Shown: positions 1 to 8,035 of the stretch, in pieces
Position numbering within the stretch: position 1 is the stretch's first letter
Layout: each line of letters starts with the position of its first letter
Made by a program: the position numbers and the translations under genes
Assembly: GCA_001931875.2 (NCBI GenBank)
Contig: MSJH02000484.1
Location: 1-22,477 of the forward strand
DNA: 22,477 bases
Direction of reading: 5' to 3'
Source: Byssochlamys sp. IMV 00236
Taxonomy: Eukaryota > Ascomycota > Eurotiomycetes > Eurotiales > Thermoascaceae
Notes under the pieces: model-generated
Databases searched by the model: none
Seen by the model: the letters and a program-made list of their open reading frames with translations, nothing else
What the model was told of the DNA's origin: nothing

Positions 1-779
1 AATACATATATGAATACCATTGATAATGACAACCATTTTCATTACCTGAGAGCACCATAGACATCGTATTCATCACGAAGATCAAGTGCTTTCTATAAAT
101 AAAAGTTGAATAAACAAATATATGTGTGTGCATATATAAACATACCTCGAAATACTCTGGAATTTCTTGATATTTAACATACTTATCACCATAGCAAGTA
201 GGACGAAGAGTGCTTACACAGGTACCATGCTTATTCCATTCGTGAGACCAAAAGCTAAATAAAATGATTTTTTAGCTTATCTTTTGTATTTGATATCATT
301 ATGATGTTACACATTGTTATCTCCTTTGTAACTAGGCCAAAAGGTATTCATACGGTTATATAGTGTACCATTCGCTGATTTGATAACTGAAGCAATATTG
401 TTCAAGTTCCTGCTTGAATCACAGCCATTGGAAGGAGCATATGTGCCATCACATTTATCAGGCCAGAGACCTAATAATTTCAATGAGAATAAGAATCTAT
501 ATTAATTAAAAAAGACTCAGGCTTTACCGTGGATAGTGAATTCATCATTAGGACCATAACCAGGCACCCATTGAAGGTTAAGGACGACAAGACCATATTT
601 GGGAGAACAACATGAATCAACAGAGCCAGACCAATGGCAAGATACAGTATCGGCTAAGTCATATTAAAATGATGACGATTACACATTTTTCTGCTGCACT
701 TACGACTACAGGAGGATTGAGCAGCGACTAAACTGATTAAACTTCCTAGAGCAAGGACAGTTTTTGTTGTCATAAACAT
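1..779 (-). CDS. Secreted ribonuclease T2 (RNase Rh-like), 3' end cut by window edge
   Basis: This gene encodes a secreted acid RNase of the T2 family, which cleaves single-stranded RNA through a 2',3'-cyclic phosphate. Five exons can be read on the minus strand: 779-704, 653-528, 470-311, 254-146 and 92-46, all with GT-AG introns of 46-59 nt and a consistent frame. The last intron runs off the window, so about 172 residues are visible. The N-terminus is a signal peptide (MFMTTKTVLALGSLISLVAA, or from the second Met). Both active-site signatures are present: CAS I as FTIHGLWPDKC, formed exactly across the exon 2/3 junction, and CAS II as FWSHEWNKHGTC in exon 4. Cysteines and flanking words (CCSPKYGLVVLN, YAPSNGCDS) match the Rhizopus RNase Rh type from memory. 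The missing part would hold the C-terminal third. A vacuolar rather than extracellular role is possible. Family assignment is very secure. Confidence 0.95.
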
Positions 780-825
780 GTTGTAAAATAATAAGAAATA
801 GAAATAAATGAAAATGTGGTTACTC

Positions 826-833
826 CTTTTATA
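826..833 (-). promoter_or_regulatory. TATA box of the RNase T2 gene
   Basis: The minus strand reads TATAAAAG, 47 nt upstream of the first ATG of the RNase T2 gene. The same octamer precedes the other secreted-protein gene in the window (11671-11678). This is inferred from sequence and spacing only. Confidence 0.55.
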
Positions 834-1039
834 TGTATAATCTCGATTACGAGGTTACAAATAAAAATATTAATTTTTGGCACGGCAAAGTTTCGAAAGG
901 TTTGATCAACCAGAAAGTGACTTGCACCTTCTAAATGTCACACGACTAAATCACACGCATTACAACTGTACATTATATTCACAGACTATTGGCCAGCTTC
1001 TTTTTGACTAACTTGAAAAATAAAATACATTCGCTTTCG

Positions 1040-1655
1040 ATACTTTTCGCCTTATTTAGAAAAGGCATTCATCACCGTTAGTTTTCCATATGCCAACTGT
1101 CAAGCAGTTACAAGCAGAACTTGCTACTGCCAAGGTTGAACTTGATAGAGTATTTCCTTGTAATTCCTCTACTGTTGCTTGTCCATCTGAACCAAATTAT
1201 CCATAGCAACTTATGTCTCCCCATGCCCTGACTTCTCTCCTCCTCAAAAGGCAGCAAAACCTACAAATGAGAAACTTTCTTCGCTGTAATTTCCTTCTGC
1301 AAGCCAAGGCTTCAAATATCTTTGTCTTGCCATTCAACGCTGTATCCCCTATTAATCAACTGCATAACTGATTGCGATGTTTGTACATTAACAACAGCCG
1401 CGTTTTCGATATGCATTACCCTGTTCGTCATTTTTTTTTTTTCGCGATGACATTAAGCCCTGCTAGTAGTTGAAAAAGTTTGAGGTCATCATTCATGATT
1501 CAATATGCATAACGCTCAATTACCAGGGCAAGGTAGATTTTGGCTTTCGCGCTTTCGTTAACCTACGCATTTGCATCTTGATCAGCGTGCCATTGCCCGC
1601 CCTCTTTCTTGAGAAAACCCATTCTGATACTCCTTATCTAAAATTGTCCACATAG
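1040..1655 (+). pseudogene. Decayed copy A of a repeat-family ORF (retroelement ORF1-like)
   Basis: An ATG at 1090 opens MPTVKQLQAELATAKVELDR, nearly identical to the start of the ORF at 15148 (copy B). The frame stops at 1204. Further pieces related to copy B follow in other frames: SPPQKAAK (about 1237-1260), GFKYLCLAIQRCIP (about 1309-1350), NNSRVFDMHYPVRHF (about 1392-1430) and LKKFEVIIHD (about 1470-1500). About 50 bases upstream of the ATG also resemble copy B (CGCCTTATTTAGAAA against TGCCTTATTTGGAAA). The product would be a leucine-heptad coiled coil, a Pro/Ser linker and a small globular domain. An ORF1/gag-type retroelement protein is my inference from the repetition and build. Stops and frameshifts make it a clear relic. 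Confidence 0.65.
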
Positions 1656-2402
1656 ATCATAAATGAACGCGCTTTCTATTTTCTTGTCATTATCTTCTTA
1701 ACCATGTGAGCTCAGAAAGGGGTTTATTTTGTCTGGGCGATCGTTTCACTATTATGAATATATTTTCATTTATTCTCTGATTACAAAAGATGTGTTACAT
1801 TACACTGTTTTATTCATGGTTTTAAAAAATAATAATAGAACATAGTTTTCCCTACTTGAGAGTCTCATACCAAATGATGAGTGTACCACATTGATTGTCT
1901 TCTTTTCAGTAACCTAATGATTGGTCAACACTTTGTGTGTATCCTCCTTTTCTGTACTGCAATTGACCAATACATGTCTACAATAAAAGAATGTGTTTCT
2001 TGCTAATGTCAGCCATTCTACAAAGATATTGCTTATTTAATTGTGTTTAATTAAAGTGTAAAGTACGCTTTTGAAATATGGAAAATATTTCCAAAAATGT
2101 TTAAAACATCAACTCAAGATATTACAACCGTCATGGGACAAAAACACATATTAAAGGAAGGTCATGTTTCCTTACATTTTCAACGCGACAAGTATACACA
2201 CATGTACACACTCTCTCTCACACCGTCGAACCATGATGCCCTCATCAACTGAATATACAACTGTGATATCCTTTGGTTGTTAATAGTTTGTGTGTCATCA
2301 AGACTTGTATTACGATAAAATATAGATAAACTCTCTTTTCTCTGTCTAATCATTCATTGTGCTTTTTTCATGTGTATTTTATTGTTGTGCAAAACGATCC
2401 TT
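1656..2402. other. Intergenic stretch, no gene seen
   Basis: This is AT-rich sequence with stops in all frames. It holds a short CT run near 2212-2222 and nothing recognisable as RNA or protein coding. Its right end carries the likely 3' untranslated region of the small minus-strand gene at 2403-2654. Confidence 0.5.
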
Positions 2403-2654
2403 TTATTCAGCTTGATCTTGTTGCTGCTGTAACACGTGACTGGTATCTCTTCGTTTCTTGACAATCACCACTCTCTTCTTTTGCACCTTTTCTTGTTCTT
2501 CCAAGAATGCCGACTTGTCATTCTGATCATATGCTGGGCAAGGTAACAATGTTGGTCCTGCCACTGTCAACACAGCTCCAGCCGCCACAGCAGCAAATAA
2601 GTTGGATGTGATTCTCTGCTTTTGTGAGTGATTGAGATGACGGACTTTCCACAT
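2403..2654 (-). CDS. Small single-pass membrane protein, unrecognised (83 aa)
   Basis: This is an uninterrupted ORF starting at ATG 2654; no other ATG lies in the open frame just upstream. The protein has a short polar, basic N-terminus (MWKVRHLNHSQKQRIT) and one hydrophobic, Ala/Gly-rich helix at about residues 18-38. A LLPCPAY motif follows at about 36-42. The tail is highly charged, with KKRVVIVKKRR at about residues 59-69, and ends in a glutamine run. The layout (short basic N-terminus, one helix, charged tail) resembles small fungal mitochondrial inner-membrane or assembly proteins, but I cannot place it in a named family. The reading frame is intact in a region where most other frames are broken, and its composition is protein-like, which is why it is listed. 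A spliced upstream exon cannot be excluded. Confidence 0.6.
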   Translation of the reverse strand: MWKVRHLNHSQKQRITSNLFAAVAAGAVLTVAGPTLLPCPAYDQNDKSAFLEEQEKVQKKRVVIVKKRRDTSHVLQQQQDQAE

Positions 2655-3477
2655 TAATGTAACAGTTGATGGGTGTCGTCCTCTAATTGACTTCCTTTGT
2701 AACTGTTTAATTACTGATTATGAACCAAGGAAAAAGCGCAAGAAAAAAAAAACATGTCAGAATATTTCGGTGGTTGAAATTTCTTTGCCCTGTCTTCAGT
2801 GAATGTGTGTCATTTTCAAATTCAGTTGATGACTTAAGTCTTGTACTTGAAGTAGGGATTAAATTGACAGTTACATTAGTACTTTGTTTTTTATATATAT
2901 GACCTTGTGTGTTTTGATATTCATTCTTCTTTTCTTTGTGGGTTCTTAGTAAGAACTGTTACAAAGACTAGAAAAAGTAAGACAATATTCTTTATACTCT
3001 TTTTATATATGTTATTAACAACAAATAAAGCCATCAAAACGAACCCATCAAAAGTCACATATTTCAAACTTTAAAACTTCGAGTGGCTGACTTGCATATG
3101 CTTTAGAAAGATTCCAGCATTTATTATAAAGCTGAAAGAGAAACTTTAAGGTGAATCAACGTTTTCGAAATTCGTGATAGCTTTCTTTTCGTTTCAAATG
3201 TCTTTGGAAATACCCCTAAACAGCAGATTACATCATATGAATAAGAGAGAGAAATGGCCAAAGTAGAGATACTCAAAGACTCTAGCGTTTTCTTTGTTAA
3301 GATCTTTTCAAACAATTTGGCCTAGCTTCCTCCAATAGACTTCATCCTGGTATGACAAGATATCACCACAACCATTGATCTACTGGTATATCTACTGTAT
3401 ACTATTACGATTAAAGGTGGTGTGCTCATTGATTAGATGTTGTTAAAAAACAAAATAGCTGGTGATATCGGCAGTCT
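2655..3477. other. Intergenic stretch, no supported gene
   Basis: Only short, low-complexity or AT-rich frames occur here. No splice-consistent exon chain was found on either strand. The first part is probably the promoter of the minus-strand gene at 2403-2654. Confidence 0.45.
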
Positions 3478-3633
3478 TTATCCATTTGTGTTGCTCCACA
3501 ACTTGATTACTTTATCCTTGCCACCACGCTGCAGTCCATTAGTGAAGTTCCCAAGACTAAGAGCGTAGGGAGATACAATGGATTCACTAGAAAGCATATA
3601 ACCAGATGATAAACTTGCCAAGAACGTGGAATA
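3478..3633 (-). pseudogene. WD40-repeat-like C-terminal fragment
   Basis: On the minus strand a frame of about 50 codons stays open to a TAA at 3478-3480. It ends in GGKDKVIKLWSNTNG, the classic end of a WD40 blade (GH...D.xIKLW). An acceptor-like AATAG lies just upstream of the frame (minus sense, near 3634). Above it, at about 3690-3740 on the same strand, another short coding-like run (GDLSLRADLGYWRFTNN) is seen in a different frame context. No complete gene can be assembled. This is most likely a decayed terminal exon or gene fragment; a real last exon of an unpredicted gene is the alternative. One blade motif is thin evidence. Confidence 0.3.
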
Positions 3634-4140
3634 CCTATTTTATCACTTTTATATTTACTTGACCTAGTTGTTTGTGAATCGCCAGTAGCCTAGATCCGCT
3701 CTCAAGCTGAGGTCTCCTTTAGTACAAGTCTTTTTACAATAAAAGTTACTCTCCACTATATCCTATTTCTTTGTAATACCATAGAATTCATCAAGACTAA
3801 CGCTTTAAGGATAACAAAGAGAAAAAAAGATAAACTTAAATGTGTATCTTGCATGCATAAAGAAAACATAAATTACTCTCTACTGTTCATGTTACCGTAC
3901 TACAGTAACTTCTCTGAACCCTTTGGCAATTAGTTATCATCATAATCGCTTTCATTTACTGTTTGAGTGTATTTTTTATTTGTGATGAATGAGCGCATCA
4001 ACTTCCAAATGAGATGTGTACCACCTTGAGTGAAGTTTTCGATTTCTTGGGTATTGAAGCGAATATAATGAAAAGACCAAGATTATAAAAAGAAAAAGAT
4101 GATGGCTTTACATCAAACAAATAAATAAAGAAAAGACAAA
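3634..4140. other. Intergenic stretch, no supported gene
   Basis: The sequence is AT-rich with purine-rich runs towards the right end. Apart from the short coding-like run at about 3690-3740 on the minus strand, nothing is recognisable. Confidence 0.4.
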
Positions 4141-4160
4141 GAACCAAAGTTTACTCTTCG

Positions 4161-4229
<69 letters not shown>

Positions 4230-4262
4230 AAAGTTTACTCTTCGAAAAAAAAAAAAAAAAAA
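4141..4262 (+). repeat. Duplicated 17-bp unit, each copy followed by a poly(A) tract
   Basis: CCAAAGTTTACTCTTCG occurs at 4144-4160 and again at 4228-4244. The first copy is followed by 67 A residues (4161-4227), the second by 18 (4245-4262). The structure fits either replication slippage or a duplicated A-tailed unit. An assembly or read-error artefact in the homopolymer is equally possible, because A-run length cannot be trusted. Confidence 0.85.
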
Positions 4263-4676
4263 GAATAGAGACTAATCACTACGATTCCCTAAAACAAACA
4301 AACTATGTTAAAAAAGAAGCCAAAGTGACTACGTGATTATCCTTTGCATTCATTTTATTTCCCATCTTTACATCTTTTTATCTTAACACTGTGATCATAT
4401 GAGCAATAAAGGTCTTGATGAGGTTGACAGGAGATGGATAGTTCATAGGATTCAATGGTTGATCAAAAAAAGGAGGAGAAAGAGAAGACAATGAAAACAA
4501 GAGCAAGCGAATACTATATTTAGTAACAGGATTATTCTTTCCATAAGCAATTTAATAAAGACTTAAGAAACGTTCTTAGCTAACGGAAGCTTCATTTGAA
4601 AAGTAGATAACAATCATGGATCTCGAGAAAGTATACTCAAACAGCAATGTAAAGTGATTATGATGGTACCTTCTAG
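4263..4676. other. Intergenic stretch with weak coding-like frames on both strands
   Basis: On the minus strand a frame at about 4383-4545 stays open for roughly 50 codons and ends in NLIKTFIAHMITVLR. On the plus strand a short frame starts at 4399 (MSNKGLDEVDRRW). Neither has a convincing start, partner exon or recognised motif, so neither is called as a gene. Confidence 0.3.
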
Positions 4677-6094
4677 TGTACCAACTTTTCAAATAATGTC
4701 AAGTATATTAAAGAGCTCATTGATTCTATGCCGTCTAAGAGTGTCTCTTTTGTTGTTAGAATGTGTATGGGAACATGTACTTTGCTCACTACAAGGGAGT
4801 TTTTCACTCAAGTACAACAGGCACCTTTTTTTGTATAAGCTTCTTAGTCAAAAGAGCGACTGTTTTCAGGGTGTAAGCGGAACACCATTTAGTCCAATAG
4901 AAGCAGCCATCGTTTGACATGTGAAATACGTATCGTGGAATACCTTTTGCCGATGCAATTACCATATGACTTGAAGAGTACAACCAAACAGCGATAAAAG
5001 CGAGATCGTTAAAGCAATAAGGCTGAGAGTATCGCAACTTCTGGTATGAGATACAGCAAAGGTTAACATAGGTTGTTCAATTTGAGCAAGTGAGCAGGAT
5101 AACCCAGGAAATAACTTAGAAAGGGCCAAGGTCCACAGTACGGCTTTGTGAGAACAACTGAAGAAAAAATGAGATGTAGTTTCATCAACGGAATCACAGA
5201 ATAAATAAGACCCGGACGGGCGTTGACTTGGAATAAGGGTATGTAAACGTTGTTTGCAAGGGATCGTTCAATGTAGCAACTGATAACACGTATTTCGCGC
5301 TTTTGGAGGAAGCGGTAGTCGCCCAAATAGACGTCTACGATGCAAGAAGCACGACAGGCCCGTATCATTTCTGTTTCAAGATTCTTTGTGATAGTAAATA
5401 CTTACGGTAAGACTGAGGACGGAGATGAAATCAGTATTGCTCACTCTAAAAGTGCTGAGCCGACAAAGAGATGTCAAATCTATGGTGGCCGCATCCAGGT
5501 CACTTGTAGAAGCACTCCCGGAGATGCACAAAGGCAGGAAGACAATAGGCAGTAGAACGCGTCCTTGGAGGAGTAAAGCAATAGTTTCAAGACAAAGCTG
5601 CCGAAACCGAGGATATTTGTTAGCTGTTCGCAGGCGGAGGTTCGCGGTCTGAAGATCATGGACGATAAAATCACTGATCAGAAGTTTGCAGAATCCTGGG
5701 TTAGCTGAAGACAATGTTTGCATAACGTCAGGCGTATAACAATAGGAGAGTGTTTAGTGGAGCTTATCAAGGTATAATGGACTAATACAACCAAGAAGAT
5801 CTTTGCATTCAGGTTATAGTTGATATACACCATAGTTTTCGTCAATGTTAAAGCACTATGTCATGCTTGAAGGGGGAGAAATAAATTCCGTAGAATAAGA
5901 TATATGAGGACATGTGATTCCAGTAGCAGGAGGCTTCTCTTTAAATTTAGATATTGATAAAGTATGAACATGACCAACAAGCAAACTATTCAGCCTCCTG
6001 ACAAGAGATATCCAACTTGAATATTTCAGGAGCCGTAAAAATGGATCATATTTTCCAGTAGATATAACGATAGTCTATGGAACCATTCGCTTGT
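4677..6094 (+). pseudogene. Broken coding-like region, unrecognised
   Basis: Several plus-strand stretches read like protein but are separated by stops and frame changes. The first is 4677-4838, open for 53 codons and containing NVKYIKELIDSMPSKSVSFV. The second is 5237-5410, open for 57 codons and containing NTYFALLEEAVVAQIDVYDA and GPYHFCFKILCDSKYLR. The third is about 5425-5652, containing SMVAASRSLVEALPEMHKG. The fourth is 5863-6094, with one TAA and several TGA stops, containing GHVIPVAGGFSLNLDIDKV and FRSRKNGSYFPVDITIVYG. The region is less AT-rich than its surroundings, and open frames also occur on the minus strand, which lowers confidence in the sense. I do not recognise a family. It may be an old gene, a transposable-element body or an integrated foreign sequence in decay. 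Confidence 0.35.
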
Positions 6095-6272
6095 GATGAT
6101 GCAACCTTGTGTGAATAGAAAATAAAAGACAATTCAGACTCTTAGTGTTTTGCCAAGTTAATAATATAATTCTTATTAGAATGATTTAATTTATTCTTTA
6201 AAATAATTTTACACTTGGTAAAAGAGACATGCGTACAACAGTAGCTTTGTACTATGACCAAAATATACTTAC

Positions 6273-6447
6273 CAAACCCATTATCATACGCATGCCCAAG
6301 CAATGCCTTCAGAGCGCTGTATGTTTGTTTGTCAGGATTACGCAATGCGCCTAGATTGCCGGAAAGAAGACTGCTCATGAGAAGAGCATCTTGGTAAAGA
6401 GCGGACGACAATTGCTTGTACCAGACAGCCATTTTATACACAACCAT
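6273..6447 (-). other. Orphan exon-like ORF ending at a strong splice donor
   Basis: An ATG at 6447 (minus) opens MVVYKMAVWYKQLSSALYQD and continues to AYDNGFG, where it meets a GTAAGT donor at 6272-6267. The composition up to the donor is protein-like and amphipathic, while the translation beyond it is Asn/Lys-rich and intron-like. No acceptor and second exon could be joined downstream. Immediately upstream on the same strand (about 6655-6492) lies another short open frame starting MALTTYRVLKNLTPILVV. This may be the 5' exon of a degenerate gene. The function is unknown. Confidence 0.3.
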
Positions 6448-6659
6448 TCCTTTGATCTTCTTTCTCTCTCCACTGTCTCCAAAGAACAAAATCAAGCCGG
6501 TTCACTTTTTCCGCCCTTTATTTCTTCCACCATTATCATGACGAAAGAGCCAGCACGCTCGGTAGACTTCTCTACAAGGAGAAAAGCAACCTCCAGAAAA
6601 GCAACGACAAGAATAGGGGTGAGATTCTTGAGCACTCTATAAGTAGTTAGAGCCATCTT

Positions 6660-7122
6660 TTTGGTCAGGGGTGACAGACGACGCGAGAAGCAAAAGGGAA
6701 AGCATCAGAGGGACAGTTAAATATTTTAGACATGCTTTAAAGAAAAGAAAAGAAAAGTGGTTGATAATGAAAAAAGACTATGCAAAAAGTGTATTTCTTT
6801 TATATGTCAAACAGTATAATTTATCAAAAAGACAACATGAGCTTGACAACTTTTACCCTTTTGATAAAACAGTGCCAGGAGCATAGGCTCATTTTTATGC
6901 AATTAGAGTCTTGGTGACCTGTTGTTTGGTCTAATGATAACCTCCCCCTTTTGATCCACATTTACGCTTACAACTATGATTTCATTTTATTTCAATACAC
7001 TATTTAATCAATTGCGAGTGTATGTTTATGTAATATTTAAGGAATTACTTTTGATAAAAAATATCACAATTTAGTAAAGACGTGAATATAACAAGATGCT
7101 TTTATTGTTATTAACTTGGTCT
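6660..7122. other. Intergenic stretch, one weak ORF only
   Basis: A 71-codon plus-strand frame at 6671-6886 is Lys-rich and lacks an ATG at its start; its first Met lies well inside. It has no recognised motif and no supporting context. The rest is strongly AT-rich non-coding sequence. Confidence 0.4.
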
Positions 7123-7360
7123 TTAAAGTAACTTGATTAGAATCCTCTGTTCTTTCCAATCCATCTGTTGGTCATAACTCATGTACAAGTACCCTTGTTC
7201 TCCCATTCTACCATCCAAATAGATGATGTGTATTAGAATATCAAATGCTTTACTAACAACAACACTTTACAGGTGACCAGATTCTCTTTTACATTTCTTG
7301 GACAAAACTCGTTTATAGAAACCATTTTATCACTAATGAATGCTTCATTTTCAGCTGAAT
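7123..7360 (-). pseudogene. Broken C-terminal coding fragment, unrecognised
   Basis: Two minus-strand segments read convincingly as protein. The upper one (about 7360-7262) contains ENEAFISDKMVSINEFCPRN and VKENLVTCK; an ATTCAG acceptor-like site lies just above it. The lower one (about 7253-7123) contains AFDILIHIIYLDGRMGEQGY and LYMSYDQQMDWKEQRILIKLL, ending in TAA at 7125-7123. They lie in different frames, separated by a GTT-rich microsatellite-like run at 7253-7264, so a repeat-length frameshift probably broke the gene. The Tc1 relic directly above (7395-7640) may have interrupted the rest. I do not recognise the family. It could alternatively be two exons of a live gene with a tiny or mis-sequenced intron. 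Confidence 0.4.
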
Positions 7361-7394
7361 GAATAAAAAGGTAAACTTGATAAATCAAAAGTGA

Positions 7395-7640
7395 ATGATG
7401 ATCGCATTATTGATCAGCATGACTGCGGCAGAAATTACCATTGAGGTCAACGGGTCTCTTGGCATCTCACAGTGGATAGTAAAAAGAGCCATTAAGAAGT
7501 ACAAAGAAGTTCGTTTTTCTCGACACCGTCAATAAGTACTTAAAGGAAAATGGCCTTGGCTCTTACTTTATGACCTATAAGCCTTTACTTACTAGCATTC
7601 ACAAGCTCAACAGACACTATTGGACCATGACAATGGTTTT
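7395..7640 (+). pseudogene. Relic of a Tc1/mariner-type transposase (helix-turn-helix part)
   Basis: Two plus-strand segments in different frames resemble the N-terminal DNA-binding half of Tc1-like transposases. The first reads EITIEVNGSLGISQWIVKRA (about 7430-7490). The second reads DTVNKYLKENGLGSYFMTYK and then PLLTSIHKLNRHYW (7522-7620). The latter matches the family's characteristic run: the TVxRyLKenGLgS end of the second helix-turn-helix, then KPLLT, then a HKxxRxxW stretch. The frame is broken at about 7510-7522 and stops soon after the W. No DDE/D catalytic domain or terminal inverted repeats are visible, so the element is long dead and truncated. The match rests on family pattern from memory, not on a search. 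Confidence 0.65.
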
Positions 7641-8035
7641 GGAAGTATTTTCTTGGTGTTTTTGTTAAGCCTGCAAAATTTACAGAATACCAAACGATTT
7701 GTAAGTTTCAAGCTGCTTTTGTTTCCTGACTCGTGAAAATAAAAGTTATGCCATGGCACTATTATTATGTACGTGAAGCAAGTTACGCGTTGATAGGCTA
7801 GATAGACAGCTATAATGGTATTACAACATGTTACAGATCTGAAAAAGATCAACATAATGACATTAAGATGTTTTCAGTCATTTCTTGTATCAAATAGTGC
7901 ATTAATAGTTATCTTTATTAAGCGCATATATTAATATACGCGAGTTATTTTAAGAAATTCATTAGGTAATTAAAAAGATGAACATGCTTCCAGAGCAATG
8001 TTGAGTATTTACAAAAATGCATTTAGGAAAGTTAA
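7641..8035. other. Intergenic stretch, 3' flank of the RhoGAP gene
   Basis: This is AT-rich sequence with no supported gene. The 82-codon minus-strand frame at 7607-7855 overlaps the transposase relic and shows no motif. The right end should hold the polyadenylation region of the minus-strand RhoGAP gene. Confidence 0.4.

Noticed and set aside
2720..2902. 60-codon plus-strand frame starting MNQGKSARKKK
   Set aside because: It is AT-rich and the hydrophobic end is T-run driven. There is no conservation signal I can see and no supporting context.
3124..3315. 63-codon minus-strand frame
   Set aside because: Composition is typical of random AT-rich DNA; there are no motifs or splice signals.
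6671..6886. 71-codon plus-strand frame, Lys-rich
   Set aside because: It has no ATG at its start, no motif, AT-driven composition and no splice partner.
7607..7855. 82-codon minus-strand frame
   Set aside because: It lies partly antisense to the Tc1 relic and has no motif; it is likely chance.
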